Positions 47,301 through 55,862 of a stretch of DNA of 64,000 nt are shown here, in pieces. The notes below the pieces were generated by a model. The model had not been told where the DNA came from, ran no database searches, and saw only the letters and a list, made by a program, of their open reading frames with translations. The position numbers and the translations under genes are program-made. The DNA comes from Paenibacillus pectinilyticus (GTDB taxonomy: Bacteria; Bacillota; Bacilli; Paenibacillales; NBRC-103111), in the NCBI RefSeq assembly GCF_001700435.1, contig NZ_LYPC01000014.1, forward strand, positions 744,001 to 808,000, in the 5' to 3' direction. How positions within the stretch are numbered: the first letter of the stretch is position 1; the number at the start of each line of letters is the position of its first letter.

Positions 47301-48293
47301 TTAGGCATTCAAAATGGCATCAATGCGATCTAGCTCCTCTTGTGTAAATAGAGGGGCTTTCAACGCATCGACCGCATCTTCAATTTGGCTGACCTTACTT
47401 GCGCCAATCAAAGCTGATGTAACACGTCCCCCGCGCAATACCCACGCAAGTGCCATTTGAGACATTTTCTGTCCGCGCTGTGCTGCCAGTTCGTTGAGTA
47501 GTCTCACTTTGGAAATTCGCTCTTCATTAATATCGGACTCCTTCAGAAAGACACTGGAGCTTGCCGCTCTAGAATCCGGAGCAATACCATTCAGATAACG
47601 GTCGGTGAGAATGCCTTTAAATAAAGGTGAAAAAGCAATCGAACCGATGCCCTCTTCATCTAACACATCCTGAAGCCCCTCTTCAATCCAGCGGTTCATC
47701 ATGGAATAACTCGGTTGATGAATGACACAAGGTGTTCCTAGTCGTTTCAAAATGCGAGAAGCTTCTTTCGTCTCCTCAGGCTTGTAGTTCGAAAGACCAA
47801 CGTAGAGCGCTTTGCCTTGTTGCACGATCTGATGCAAGGCAGCCATCGTTTCTTCCAACGGCGTATTCGGATCTGGACGGTGATGGTAGAAGATGTCGAC
47901 ATAGTCCACTTGCATACGCTTCAAGCTTTGATCCAGGCTGGCAATTAAGTTTTTCTTAGATCCCCATTCCCCATAAGGCCCCGGCCACATATAGTAACCT
48001 GCTTTAGTCGAAATGATCATCTCATCACGATAAGCTGCGAAATCCCCTTTGAGCATGTTCCCAAACATTTCTTCGGCTGAGCCCGGCGGCGGCCCATAGT
48101 TGTTCGCTAAGTCGAAGTGCGTAATGCCTAAGTCAAACGCTTTTCTGAGCATCGTACGGCCATTCTCGAATGTATCGATACCGCCAAAATTATGCCATAG
48201 CCCTAACGAAATGGCTGGTAGCTTAAGACCGCTGTTTCCACTACGGTTATAAGTCATGGCATCATATCGGGATGAATGAGCTGAATAAGTCAT
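47301..48293 (-). CDS. Aldo/keto reductase (YghZ-like)
   Basis: 330-residue NADPH-dependent oxidoreductase with the aldo/keto reductase tetrad: Asp and Tyr in HFDLANNYGPPPG, Lys in IISTKAGYY and His in DIFYHHRPD. The loop PPPGSAEEMFGNML and the WPGPYGEWGSKKNL segment match the YghZ / L-glyceraldehyde-3-phosphate reductase subgroup, which resembles potassium-channel beta subunits. AGGAGG lies 7-8 bases before the ATG on the minus strand. Physiological substrate not established; it may detoxify methylglyoxal or reduce sugar aldehydes. Confidence 0.88.
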   Translation of the reverse strand: MTYSAHSSRYDAMTYNRSGNSGLKLPAISLGLWHNFGGIDTFENGRTMLRKAFDLGITHFDLANNYGPPPGSAEEMFGNMLKGDFAAYRDEMIISTKAGYYMWPGPYGEWGSKKNLIASLDQSLKRMQVDYVDIFYHHRPDPNTPLEETMAALHQIVQQGKALYVGLSNYKPEETKEASRILKRLGTPCVIHQPSYSMMNRWIEEGLQDVLDEEGIGSIAFSPLFKGILTDRYLNGIAPDSRAASSSVFLKESDINEERISKVRLLNELAAQRGQKMSQMALAWVLRGGRVTSALIGASKVSQIEDAVDALKAPLFTQEELDRIDAILNA

Positions 48294-48404
48294 GATTGAA
48301 CCTCCTAATGATGTGAATACGTTTTATTTTAGAGAGATTCGCTAGCTATGACAATGTTCATAAGGATGTTGTTTATGTCCTAATGTCAGTTTGTATTGGT
48401 GGAG

Positions 48405-49184
48405 TTATGGACGAATAGCTTGTAAATAAACAGCTTCGCCAGTAAAGCTAGACAGTCTATTCGATTCATCCGTCGTGATTGAGAAGAAATCTTTGAATTC
48501 CTGTGACGCTTGCAAAAACTTAGCTTCCAATACGGCCTTTTCTTCCTCGGGAAGCCCAGAACGTTCACACCAGTCATGAAACTGGAATGGTTTTGGGAAG
48601 CTAAGCATCATTTCAATGCGAAAGCTTACCTGTTCTAGTAGGTGGATCCATGCTGATTTTTTCCAAGCACGGACATGACTCGGGTCTCTATCCTTTTCGA
48701 TTTCATTATAGAAGTGATCGAAAACATCCTGTTCTGGTGCCACATTATCAATCAGCAAGAGCTTGCCGCCAGGCTTGAGGACACGGCGTGCTTCGCTTGC
48801 AAATGAAGGAATATTCGGAAAATGATGTGCGGCTATTCGGCATGTCACGAGGTCGAAAGCAGCATCTTGGAAGGGAAGCAACTCCGCGTCACCTCTAACG
48901 AAATCAACGTTGGTATGTCCGTTCCCGGTAATAAATTGGGCAGCCGTTTGTAACATTTCTTCGGTCAAATCATAGGCGGTCACTCGACGTACAAGAGGTG
49001 CTAAAGCGTTCGCGACATGCCCGCCACCCGTAGCAATATCAAGCACATCCATCATCTTATCTGCCTTCGAATTGGCGACGAGTGCAGATAAATCCTCTCC
49101 TTTGGCATGACGAGTGCTCGTAACATATTTACTGGCATGTTTGGCGAATTGCTGCTGCACGTTTTGTTTAATGAGGTCATCCAT
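48405..49184 (-). CDS. Class I SAM-dependent methyltransferase (UbiE-like)
   Basis: 259 residues with the Rossmann-type methyltransferase motif I VLDIATGGGHVANAL (about 48-62), motif II acid in RVTAYDLTEEML, and the post-motif RRVLKPGGKLLLIDN. It resembles Methyltransf_11/UbiE-like enzymes, but the substrate is unknown. AAGGAGG lies 8 bases before the ATG on the minus strand. Its upstream region carries inverted repeats that look like a repressor operator, so it may be inducible. Confidence 0.85.
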   Translation of the reverse strand: MDDLIKQNVQQQFAKHASKYVTSTRHAKGEDLSALVANSKADKMMDVLDIATGGGHVANALAPLVRRVTAYDLTEEMLQTAAQFITGNGHTNVDFVRGDAELLPFQDAAFDLVTCRIAAHHFPNIPSFASEARRVLKPGGKLLLIDNVAPEQDVFDHFYNEIEKDRDPSHVRAWKKSAWIHLLEQVSFRIEMMLSFPKPFQFHDWCERSGLPEEEKAVLEAKFLQASQEFKDFFSITTDESNRLSSFTGEAVYLQAIRP

Positions 49185-49230
49185 GGTTGTTTCCTCCTTA
49201 GAAATGAAAGAATCAGTTTCGTTATTTGTA

Positions 49231-49266
49231 TTTCATTAGATGAAACTAAGTATCATTTAATGAAAC
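49231..49266 (-). promoter_or_regulatory. Inverted repeats before the methyltransferase gene (candidate operator)
   Basis: TTTCAT-TAG-ATGAAA (49231-49245) is a perfect inverted repeat, and a related CATTTAATGAAAC follows at 49254-49266. Together they provide several ATGAAAC half-sites within 36 bases upstream of the methyltransferase. Such clusters are typical of TetR/MarR operators; no such regulator lies nearby. Confidence 0.4.
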
Positions 49267-49326
49267 TATAATTAATTTACCACACATGTGTTTCACTGTA
49301 AATGGGAGAGTAGCGGTGTTTTCCGA

Positions 49327-49652
49327 AGAGGCTGTCCCAAACCAATCTATCGCTTAGATCTTGCTAGACCTTTAGAGACAGGCTCGTTTGAGCGAGTGCT
49401 TGCTAAATAGGTAATCCTTGTGTGCTTATTGCTTCAGAATTCGTGATTATTCGTGCGATAAGCCCACGTCGAGTGCGTATTGTGGTATGAGGTGCCATTT
49501 TTGAGTTCATATGTACATGATAAGCATTCCTAGCGTGCCTATTGCTTCAGATCTCGCGATTATTATTGCGATAAGACCACTGCAGGTGCTTATTGGTTTA
49601 AAAGAAGAGAGCTGCGCTAGAAGTAGTAAAAACTACTTCTAGGACAGCCTCT
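49327..49652. mobile_element. MITE-like non-coding element with 11-bp terminal inverted repeats
   Basis: AGAGGCTGTCC (49327-49337) and GGACAGCCTCT (49642-49652) are perfect inverted copies bounding 326 bases with no plausible gene. The GAGGCTGTCC type of end is familiar from IS ends in Firmicutes. A perfect 11-pair hairpin with an AAAA loop lies just inside the right end (49617-49642). Two copies of a ~62-base sequence lie within. No target duplication is obvious, so the mobility claim is inferred. Confidence 0.5.
49421..49595. repeat. Two imperfect ~62-bp direct repeats with internal palindrome
   Basis: Copies at about 49421-49482 and 49534-49595 share ATTGCTTCAG, GATTATT, GCGATAAG and a TATTG end. 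In each, CTTATTGC (CCTATTGC in copy two) faces GCGATAAG as an imperfect inverted repeat. This resembles intergenic REP-type repeats. Confidence 0.55.
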
Positions 49653-49684
49653 AGGATACCATTCGTACATGGAGCAACGATGAT

Positions 49685-50278
49685 CTATGAATTTGTAGAA
49701 CTGCTGGAAGATGAACTTGAAGAAGTTTCAGAAACCTTAGAACTGTTTTGTGCATCCATTTCTGCTTGAATTTCTTGGATAAGTTTAGTCATGGGATCGG
49801 TTTCGGTATTCTGGGCACCTTGTGAGTGTTGGGCATCGAGTGCGGCTCGAATATCTTGAATAAGGTTATGCATCGGATCATTGTCTGAAGGATCGGATGG
49901 TTGAGCAGCTTCCGGGTTCGATTGTGTAGTCAAAATCGCTTTGACATCTTGAATGATCTTGGAAACAGGGCTAGCGTCAGATGAACTTGAAGAAGTAGTC
50001 GGATCTGGACCGGATACATCTGTTGAACTAGGCAATGAATGCTTAACGGTATCGATGATTTGTAAAAGAGGATTGATTTGAGAATCTTGAGGCGAATAGC
50101 CTTGTGTGTTTTGGACATTACTCTGACCTAATTCAACTGAATCGGTCTTTTTCGCATGGTGATGATGCCCATGTTTATGGCTAGTTTGAGTAGAGCCTGG
50201 AAGAGGATTGTTCGGATTTAACTTGTTAACTGGATTGCTTGAATAACTTGAATTCGTTGGTTGAATGCTCATTGTCAT
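49685..50278 (-). CDS. Low-complexity protein with four copies of a short helical motif
   Basis: 197 residues, no signal peptide or membrane segment. A His-rich run (HKHGHHHHAKK, 34-44) is followed by four related amphipathic segments: NPLLQIIDTVKHSL (69-82), SPVSKIIQDVKAILTTQ (103-119), DPMHNLIQDIRAALDAQ (134-150) and DPMTKLIQEIQAEMDAQ (161-177). They are separated by Ser/Thr/Pro/Asp/Gln linkers, and the protein ends in a poly-Ser tail. I recognise no family. The run of conserved heptad-like motifs argues that it is a real gene. AGGAG lies 4 bases before ATG 50278; ATG 50272 is an alternative. Function unknown; scaffolding or metal binding would be guesses. Confidence 0.72.
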   Translation of the reverse strand: MTMSIQPTNSSYSSNPVNKLNPNNPLPGSTQTSHKHGHHHHAKKTDSVELGQSNVQNTQGYSPQDSQINPLLQIIDTVKHSLPSSTDVSGPDPTTSSSSSDASPVSKIIQDVKAILTTQSNPEAAQPSDPSDNDPMHNLIQDIRAALDAQHSQGAQNTETDPMTKLIQEIQAEMDAQNSSKVSETSSSSSSSSSTNS

Positions 50279-50460
50279 CACTCCTGTTTAATAGATGTAT
50301 GTAATTTGTGCTCGGGAATCCGCGACATAAAGGAACTCCTTTTTAAGTCATCGGTTATGAAAACGATGGGTGTTATAGACAAAAGTACGTTTGAGTAACA
50401 TTTATCTTAGATTAAGCTTGTGTTCATCTTGCGATCAAAAAAAATTTACAAAGCGATCTA

Positions 50461-50500
50461 AATAGCTAAAAACTAATTTCTAGTTTTTGGCTATTTTTTT
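50461..50500 (+). terminator. Terminator-like hairpin in the leader of the polyketide operon
   Basis: AATAGCTAAAAACTA pairs with TAGTTTTTGGCTATT (one G-U) around ATTTC and runs into TTTTT. No plus-strand gene lies before it within the preceding 1.2 kb, so it either attenuates the polyketide operon that begins 91 bases later or ends a small RNA. The rest of the 50282-50590 gap holds an A-run, a direct repeat of GCGATC (50431 and 50453), and no gene. Confidence 0.55.
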
Positions 50501-50590
50501 CATATTGAAAGCCATTCTGGAATAGATATCTGTAAAGTGCTGTGCATGTCCAATCTTACTACGTCTGATAACAAAGGATGAGGATACGTG

Positions 50591-51739
50591 ATGAAACAAG
50601 ACAATAGAGTTATAGCCATTCTAGGAATAGGTACAGCCGTGCCCGAATTCCATCTGGATCAAGCCGATACATCCCAACGTTTAACGGAAGCTTTACGTGA
50701 TACGCCGAACTCTGCGAGATGGGCTAAGAAGATTTTCAAACAGTGCGGTGTAGAATCTCGCTATACGTGTGAACCGAACCTATTGGAATCCGCAGAGCAT
50801 TGCCGCTATTTTTCACAAACGAATCAAACAGCACCCTCGACTTCAGATCGCATGGCAACGTATAAAAGAGAGTCGATTCCCTTAGCCTTAGACGCGGCCA
50901 AGAAAGCTTTGGCGGACGCCAAGGCGGATGTCTCGGATATTACACATGTGATCACGGTGAGTTGTACGGGACAATTTCTTCCAGGACTTGATGCAGTATT
51001 GACGCAGCAGTTGGGATTAGCCCCTGATGTCAATCGAATTCCGTTTAATTTCCTTGGATGCGCTGCGGGATTGAAGGCGATCTGTTTGTCCAAACAAATC
51101 ATTTCCACCAATCCGACAGCCCAAGTTCTCGTCGTTTGCGTAGAATTATGTACACTTCATATTCAGCCATCCAGTGATCGCGAGGCGTTATTTGGCGCTT
51201 CTTTTTTCGGGGATGGCGCTTCGGCCTGCCTGGTTGGTGTTACTAGTGATAAGCATAGCCGCGTATTCCAATTAGGGAATGATCGTTCTATTCTGCTGCA
51301 GGACGGTGCGGATGACATGAAATGGGACGTGGGCAATTACGGCTTCGATCTGTATCTTTCCCCGAATATTCCCAAATTGATAGGGACCTGGATTCCTGAA
51401 CAAATCGAACATTTGCTAGATGGCGGTCCAAGACCTGCGCTTTGGGCGATTCACCCGGGAGGGAAAGGGATTCTGGATACGTTAGAAGAGGTATACGATT
51501 TAGAACCGGAAGATACCCGTCCAAGCCGCACGGTATTGCGGAATTATGGAAATATGTCTTCGGCGACGATTCTATTCGTTTTGGATGAAACCAGGAAGGA
51601 ACTCGAGAACCGTGAGGCAGGGCCCACAAGCGGGATCTCTCTCGCCTTTGGACCAGGTCTAACTTGTGAGATGATTCAAATTACGTACCTTGGTGTTGGT
51701 GCCAAACGCACTGCCATCCTAGATGAAATCCATGTTTAA
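50591..51739 (+). CDS. Type III polyketide synthase (chalcone-synthase-like)
   Basis: The 382-residue homodimeric-type synthase has the complete catalytic triad of type III PKS: Cys157 (FNFLGCAAGL), His288 (AIHPGGKGIL) and Asn318 (RNYGNMSSAT). GFGPG-type closing is present as AFGPGLTCE. Such enzymes extend acyl-CoA with malonyl-CoA to alkylresorcinols, alkylpyrones or small phenolics; the starter cannot be told from the sequence. ATG 50591 lies 7 bases after GGATGAGG; the preceding in-frame GTG is less likely. It leads an operon with a methyltransferase, a flavoprotein and an MMPL exporter, matching the srsABC/bps-type layout. Confidence 0.93.
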   Translation: MKQDNRVIAILGIGTAVPEFHLDQADTSQRLTEALRDTPNSARWAKKIFKQCGVESRYTCEPNLLESAEHCRYFSQTNQTAPSTSDRMATYKRESIPLALDAAKKALADAKADVSDITHVITVSCTGQFLPGLDAVLTQQLGLAPDVNRIPFNFLGCAAGLKAICLSKQIISTNPTAQVLVVCVELCTLHIQPSSDREALFGASFFGDGASACLVGVTSDKHSRVFQLGNDRSILLQDGADDMKWDVGNYGFDLYLSPNIPKLIGTWIPEQIEHLLDGGPRPALWAIHPGGKGILDTLEEVYDLEPEDTRPSRTVLRNYGNMSSATILFVLDETRKELENREAGPTSGISLAFGPGLTCEMIQITYLGVGAKRTAILDEIHV

Positions 51740-52448
51740 GGAGCTAAAACATCGTGCTGTGCAGGAGGAGCTAATGGATGATTTTTCCTCTGGAGGAGAG
51801 GAGCTCAGGCAAGCTTTGCGGCATCTGCGGAGGCTGAATCGTATCTTCGGTGCCGCAGGCCCGACCGTATATGGCTTTAGACGCTTGTGGCTGGAAGCGG
51901 GCAAACCGCAGTCCCTCTCCATCCTGGATGTTGGAGCCGGGTCCGGTGATGTCAATCGCCATCTCTTGCGCTGGGCTGATGAGAACGGTGTGAAACTGAG
52001 CATCACGCTCGTAGACATTACGGAAGAAGCTTGCGAGGAAGCGCGACAGTTATTCCGTAACGAGCCGCGCGTGAGTGTGCGAAGAAGCAGTTTGTTTCAG
52101 CTCCCGGAACAGAGCGTCGATATCACGACAGGTACGCAATTTGTGCATCATTTTACAGATGCGGAGCTTCCTCAAGTTGTAGATTGCATGCTGAAGGCAT
52201 CGCGGATCGGTGTAGTGATTAATGATATCCATCGACATTGGCTGGCTTGGATGGCCGTCTGGGTGACCGCGCGTGTCATCTCTAAGAACCGCTATATACG
52301 GAACGATGGTCCCTTATCTGTGGCTAAAGGCTTTCGTGCAGGCGATTGGCATGCACTTCGGAAAGCGATGAACATCTCGGAAATGTTCGTGTCTTGGCGG
52401 CCTTTATTCCGGTATGCGGTCGTCATTCAGAAAAGGGAGCGGGTGTGA
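51723..52448 (+). CDS. SAM-dependent methyltransferase of the type III PKS operon
   Basis: 241 residues with motif I ILDVGAGSGDVNRHL and the acidic ITLVDITEEACEEA; QFVHHFTDAELPQVV is the usual post-motif helix. Methyltransferases with an ELMDD-type N-terminus (here VQEELMDDF) are common partners of bacterial type III PKS genes and methylate the phenolic product. The gene overlaps the synthase by 17 bases. The start could be 51723 or 51732; ATG 51774 has a strong AGGAGGAG site but would remove the conserved N-terminus. It overlaps the next gene as TGATG. Confidence 0.87.
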   Translation: MKSMFKELKHRAVQEELMDDFSSGGEELRQALRHLRRLNRIFGAAGPTVYGFRRLWLEAGKPQSLSILDVGAGSGDVNRHLLRWADENGVKLSITLVDITEEACEEARQLFRNEPRVSVRRSSLFQLPEQSVDITTGTQFVHHFTDAELPQVVDCMLKASRIGVVINDIHRHWLAWMAVWVTARVISKNRYIRNDGPLSVAKGFRAGDWHALRKAMNISEMFVSWRPLFRYAVVIQKRERV

Positions 52449-53587
52449 TGACTCACACATATGATGTCGCCATTATTGGTGGAGGAATCGCAGGCAGTGT
52501 GACAGCTAAGGCTTTGGCCGATCAGGGATGGCATACGGCGTTGTTCGATCGCAAGGCATTCCCTAGGCATAAGGTTTGTGGCGAATTTCTTTCACCTGAA
52601 ACGCAAACGATGTTTGCCAAGCTCGGATTGCACGAACTGATGACCTCTTTGCAGCCAAGTTCCATTCATCGGGCACGCTTAATTCCGAGCAGGGGAAAGC
52701 CACTTTCGATCGCGCTTCCAAGCGAAGCCTTGGGTGTGAGTCGGTGCCTGCTGGATACTGCACTTCATCAAACTGCATGCCGCTCAGGCGCAGAGCTATT
52801 TACGGAAACAGCGGTAACGATGGTGGAACGGAATGAGCATGGGTACAGCTTGGTAACCAAACAGCAGGGAGATCGCGTCGACTACCAAGCGCGAGCGGTT
52901 ATTGGTGCGTGGGGGGCTCACAGCTTTCCTAGCATTCAAAATCAGCGAACTCAGATTCAAGGGACGCATATTGGTGTAAAGTCTCATTATACGGGGATCG
53001 ATATGGACCCGGTGGTAGAGCTATACTTTTTCAAAGGCGGCTATGTAGGCTTATCTCCCATCGAAAATGGCCATGTAAATGTCGCCGGATTGTTGGACAA
53101 GAAGTTTTTTCTGCAAACGGACAAATCCATTCTAGGGTTTATTGACGCAGCTTGCCGTAAAAACTCAGCACTATCCCGAAAGCTAGCGCTAGCATCACCA
53201 GTTTTAGGCACTCAAGCAGCTGTCGCACCTGTCCAATTAACCCGGAAACCCCTTGCCTGGGACAAGTTTCCACGACTGGGAGACGCCTCCATGATGTTGC
53301 CGCCGCTTTGCGGAGACGGGATGTCCATGGCGCTGCGCTCTGCCATGATTTGCGCTCCGCTGGCCTCACGATATCTGCAAGGGGAGATCACCTTAGAAGC
53401 GTGGGAGTTGGCGTACACGCAGGGAATCCAAAAGGAGTTCAAAGGACCCTTAAAGTGGGGCCATTTGCTGCAAAGCATGTTGGACGTGCCATTGCTACCG
53501 CAATTTATGCTGGCTGCAGCCCGGTTTACGCCCGGATTAGCGGGTAAATTTGTACAAGTGACGAGGCTGAAAGAAATCGAATTGTAA
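52448..53587 (+). CDS. FAD-dependent oxidoreductase of the type III PKS operon
   Basis: 379 residues with the N-terminal dinucleotide-binding motif VAIIGGGIAGSVTA, DRKAFPRHKVCGEFLSPE (the second FAD motif of geranylgeranyl-reductase/halogenase-like flavoproteins) and GDASMMLPPLCGDGMSMAL (the third). In comparable operons the flavoprotein hydroxylates the phenolic lipid toward a quinone. The true start is ATG 52448 overlapping the previous stop; an upstream in-frame extension to 52346 lies wholly within the methyltransferase gene. Reaction inferred from operon type. Confidence 0.87.
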   Translation: MTHTYDVAIIGGGIAGSVTAKALADQGWHTALFDRKAFPRHKVCGEFLSPETQTMFAKLGLHELMTSLQPSSIHRARLIPSRGKPLSIALPSEALGVSRCLLDTALHQTACRSGAELFTETAVTMVERNEHGYSLVTKQQGDRVDYQARAVIGAWGAHSFPSIQNQRTQIQGTHIGVKSHYTGIDMDPVVELYFFKGGYVGLSPIENGHVNVAGLLDKKFFLQTDKSILGFIDAACRKNSALSRKLALASPVLGTQAAVAPVQLTRKPLAWDKFPRLGDASMMLPPLCGDGMSMALRSAMICAPLASRYLQGEITLEAWELAYTQGIQKEFKGPLKWGHLLQSMLDVPLLPQFMLAAARFTPGLAGKFVQVTRLKEIEL

Positions 53588-53615
53588 GTCTTTGATCGGA
53601 AGGAGCAGGGTGGTC

Positions 53616-55769
53616 ATGAATTTGCAAAAGCTGTCCATGCTCTCGATCCGATACCCTAAACTAATCCTCTGTCTGTGGATCCTTTTCTTCCTGTACTTTG
53701 GCTTCTTTGCACCTCGATTACCTAGTGTTCTGAAGGATCATGGTCTGATCTCGGATGGGACTTTTGCTCAAGTTGAACAGAGGTTATCTGCTGATTTTCA
53801 TATTCCCGATCATCCTGTCATTCTTGTTTTTGAGAAAAAAACCAGCTTGGCCCCCAAAAAGTTTCAATCGCTTATTCAACAGGAGATATGGTCGTTACGT
53901 GGCATGGAAGGGCTTAGGGAAATTATTTCCCCGCTCGAAAATGAGGGCATGATACAAGGCAATTTCGCCTATGTACTGCTTGGTTTTAATCAAAATCCGT
54001 ATGAGATGAAGCCGGTCCTACATGAGATTCAAACCCGCTTGCCGTCGCATCGAGATTTGACAGTGAGGATGACCGGGAAGTCTGTCGTGCAAGAAGATGT
54101 GAATCGTGCGAGTCAGCATGACCTGCGCAAAGCAGAAAGCTTAGGGCTTCCTGCGGCTTTTCTAATTCTATGGATCGCATTTGGCGGGCTTGCCTCTGCT
54201 TTGATTCCGATCATCGTTGGGATTATTGGCGTTGCAGGGTCTATGGGGATCATGTATTGGATCGGTACCCGAATCGATTTGTCTAACTTCGTGCTCAATG
54301 TCATCCCGATGGTGGGTTTGGCTCTGAGTATTGATTTCGCCTTGATGATGGTCAGCCGATTTCGAGAGGAAATTCACGCAGGACCTGTAGGACAAGCCTT
54401 GCTGGTAACGATGCAGACAGCCGGAAGAGCGGTCTTATTTTCTGCGCTCAGCGTCTTCTTAGGCCTTATGGGAATTCTCTTTATTCCTCTTCCGATATTT
54501 TCAACCATCGCCTTAGGTGCCATGACCGTATTAGCAGTTTCGGTATTACTGACGTTAACCTTAGTACCCGCACTATTAAAGTTGTGGTGGCCAGCCATTC
54601 TAGCAGAACGTAAACCTCATGTTACGCCTAGCCGAAGAAATGTTTGGTTAACCATCGCACATCTCGTAATGAGACGCCCCGTCCAAATGAGCGTATTAGC
54701 CACTTGTATTCTTCTATGTTGTATATTGCCGCTCTCGAAGATGAAAATAGTCATTCCGGATGCGACTTCCTTGCCCCAAGACTACGAGTCGCGCATCGCT
54801 TATGAGGATTATCAAGCTCACTTCGGTTCGCAAACAGGGACGGATGTGTACCTTATTATGCAAGGAAAGTCAGCTTCTTTATCCAGAAGCGACTGGATGA
54901 ATGCGGCAGCTTTGATTGCGAAAGTAGAGCGTGATCCCCTTGTCGAAGGGGTGACTTCGCTCTTCTCCACATTGCGTATGACAACAGATCAGTTATATCC
55001 GCTCTCTCAAAATCCGAGCTCAAAAGCGAAATACGAGCGAGTGTGGCAATCATTTGTGCATAACAATGAAATGCTTGTTCAATTTCGCTTAAAAGGCGAA
55101 TCTTCCTCACCAGAAGTGATGGATTGGCTCAGACGTTGGGAAAGGGAGGGGACGTCATCCGCAGCGCTTCCTTTCTTGCTCGGGGGGGAAGCGAAATATC
55201 AGCAGGAAATTTTCGATGATATCTTCGATAACATTCCAAAAGTGCTTCTATTTATCCTCGTTTCGAACTACATCATCTTGTTCATGGCATTCCGTTCCGT
55301 GCTCATTCCCCTAAAGACCATCTTAATGAATTTATTAAGTTTAGGGGCCTCTTTCGGGATTCTAGCTTGGTTGTTCCAAGAGGGACATCTTGGTTTGGAA
55401 CCGAGTCGAATTGCGATTATGATTCCTGTTTTTATCTTCGGATTAGCTTTTGGGATCAGTATGGATTACGGGGTATTTCTAGTATCACGGATCTACGAGG
55501 AGTATCAGCGGACAGGAGATAACCATCGTGCTGTGCTTATTGGTTTGGGGTGCATAAGCAAAATCATTAACTCCGCTGCCGCGATTATGATTGCGGTTAC
55601 GCTGCCCTTTGCATTTGGCGATGTTGTAGGTGTCAAGCAGCTAGGAATTGGCATTGCGGCTGCCATTTTTATCGATGCAACTGTTATCAGGTTGATGCTT
55701 GTACCTGCTTTGATGGTCATACTCGGAAAGTGGAATTGGTGGGGACCCCATCGGGGAAGAACAGGATGA
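53616..55769 (+). CDS. MMPL/RND-family membrane exporter of the type III PKS operon
   Basis: About 717 residues with the two-fold RND layout: an N-terminal helix (about 15-35), an extracellular loop, five to six helices (about 180-330), a second extracellular loop (about 370-540) and a second helix block (about 545-710). The motif ALSIDFALMMVSRFREE in the first half and GISMDYGVFLVSRIYEEY in the second are the GxxxDY proton-relay signatures of MMPL proteins. It probably exports the polyketide or lipid made by the operon. ATG 53616 follows AAGGAG at 10 bases; GTG 53610 is possible. Confidence 0.88.
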   Translation: MNLQKLSMLSIRYPKLILCLWILFFLYFGFFAPRLPSVLKDHGLISDGTFAQVEQRLSADFHIPDHPVILVFEKKTSLAPKKFQSLIQQEIWSLRGMEGLREIISPLENEGMIQGNFAYVLLGFNQNPYEMKPVLHEIQTRLPSHRDLTVRMTGKSVVQEDVNRASQHDLRKAESLGLPAAFLILWIAFGGLASALIPIIVGIIGVAGSMGIMYWIGTRIDLSNFVLNVIPMVGLALSIDFALMMVSRFREEIHAGPVGQALLVTMQTAGRAVLFSALSVFLGLMGILFIPLPIFSTIALGAMTVLAVSVLLTLTLVPALLKLWWPAILAERKPHVTPSRRNVWLTIAHLVMRRPVQMSVLATCILLCCILPLSKMKIVIPDATSLPQDYESRIAYEDYQAHFGSQTGTDVYLIMQGKSASLSRSDWMNAAALIAKVERDPLVEGVTSLFSTLRMTTDQLYPLSQNPSSKAKYERVWQSFVHNNEMLVQFRLKGESSSPEVMDWLRRWEREGTSSAALPFLLGGEAKYQQEIFDDIFDNIPKVLLFILVSNYIILFMAFRSVLIPLKTILMNLLSLGASFGILAWLFQEGHLGLEPSRIAIMIPVFIFGLAFGISMDYGVFLVSRIYEEYQRTGDNHRAVLIGLGCISKIINSAAAIMIAVTLPFAFGDVVGVKQLGIGIAAAIFIDATVIRLMLVPALMVILGKWNWWGPHRGRTG

Positions 55770-55807
55770 TAAACGTTATAGGCATGTGCCAAATGGTCGA
55801 AAAGCGC

Positions 55808-55845
55808 AAAAAAGAGCAGTTCCCTCAGCGGGACTGCTCTTTTGG
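55808..55845. terminator. Bidirectional terminator between convergent genes
   Basis: AAAAAAGAGCAGTTCCC pairs with GGGACTGCTCTTTT around a small loop, flanked by A- and T-runs. It serves the polyketide operon (plus) and the phytase-like gene (minus). Confidence 0.8.
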
Positions 55846-55862
55846 TTTACTTCATACTGTTA

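Noticed and set aside
49327-49652. Full insertion sequence
   Set aside because: The inverted ends are clear, but there is no transposase frame or remnant inside.
52346-52447. 102-base extension of the flavoprotein
   Set aside because: It lies fully inside the methyltransferase gene; the FAD motif starts right after ATG 52448.
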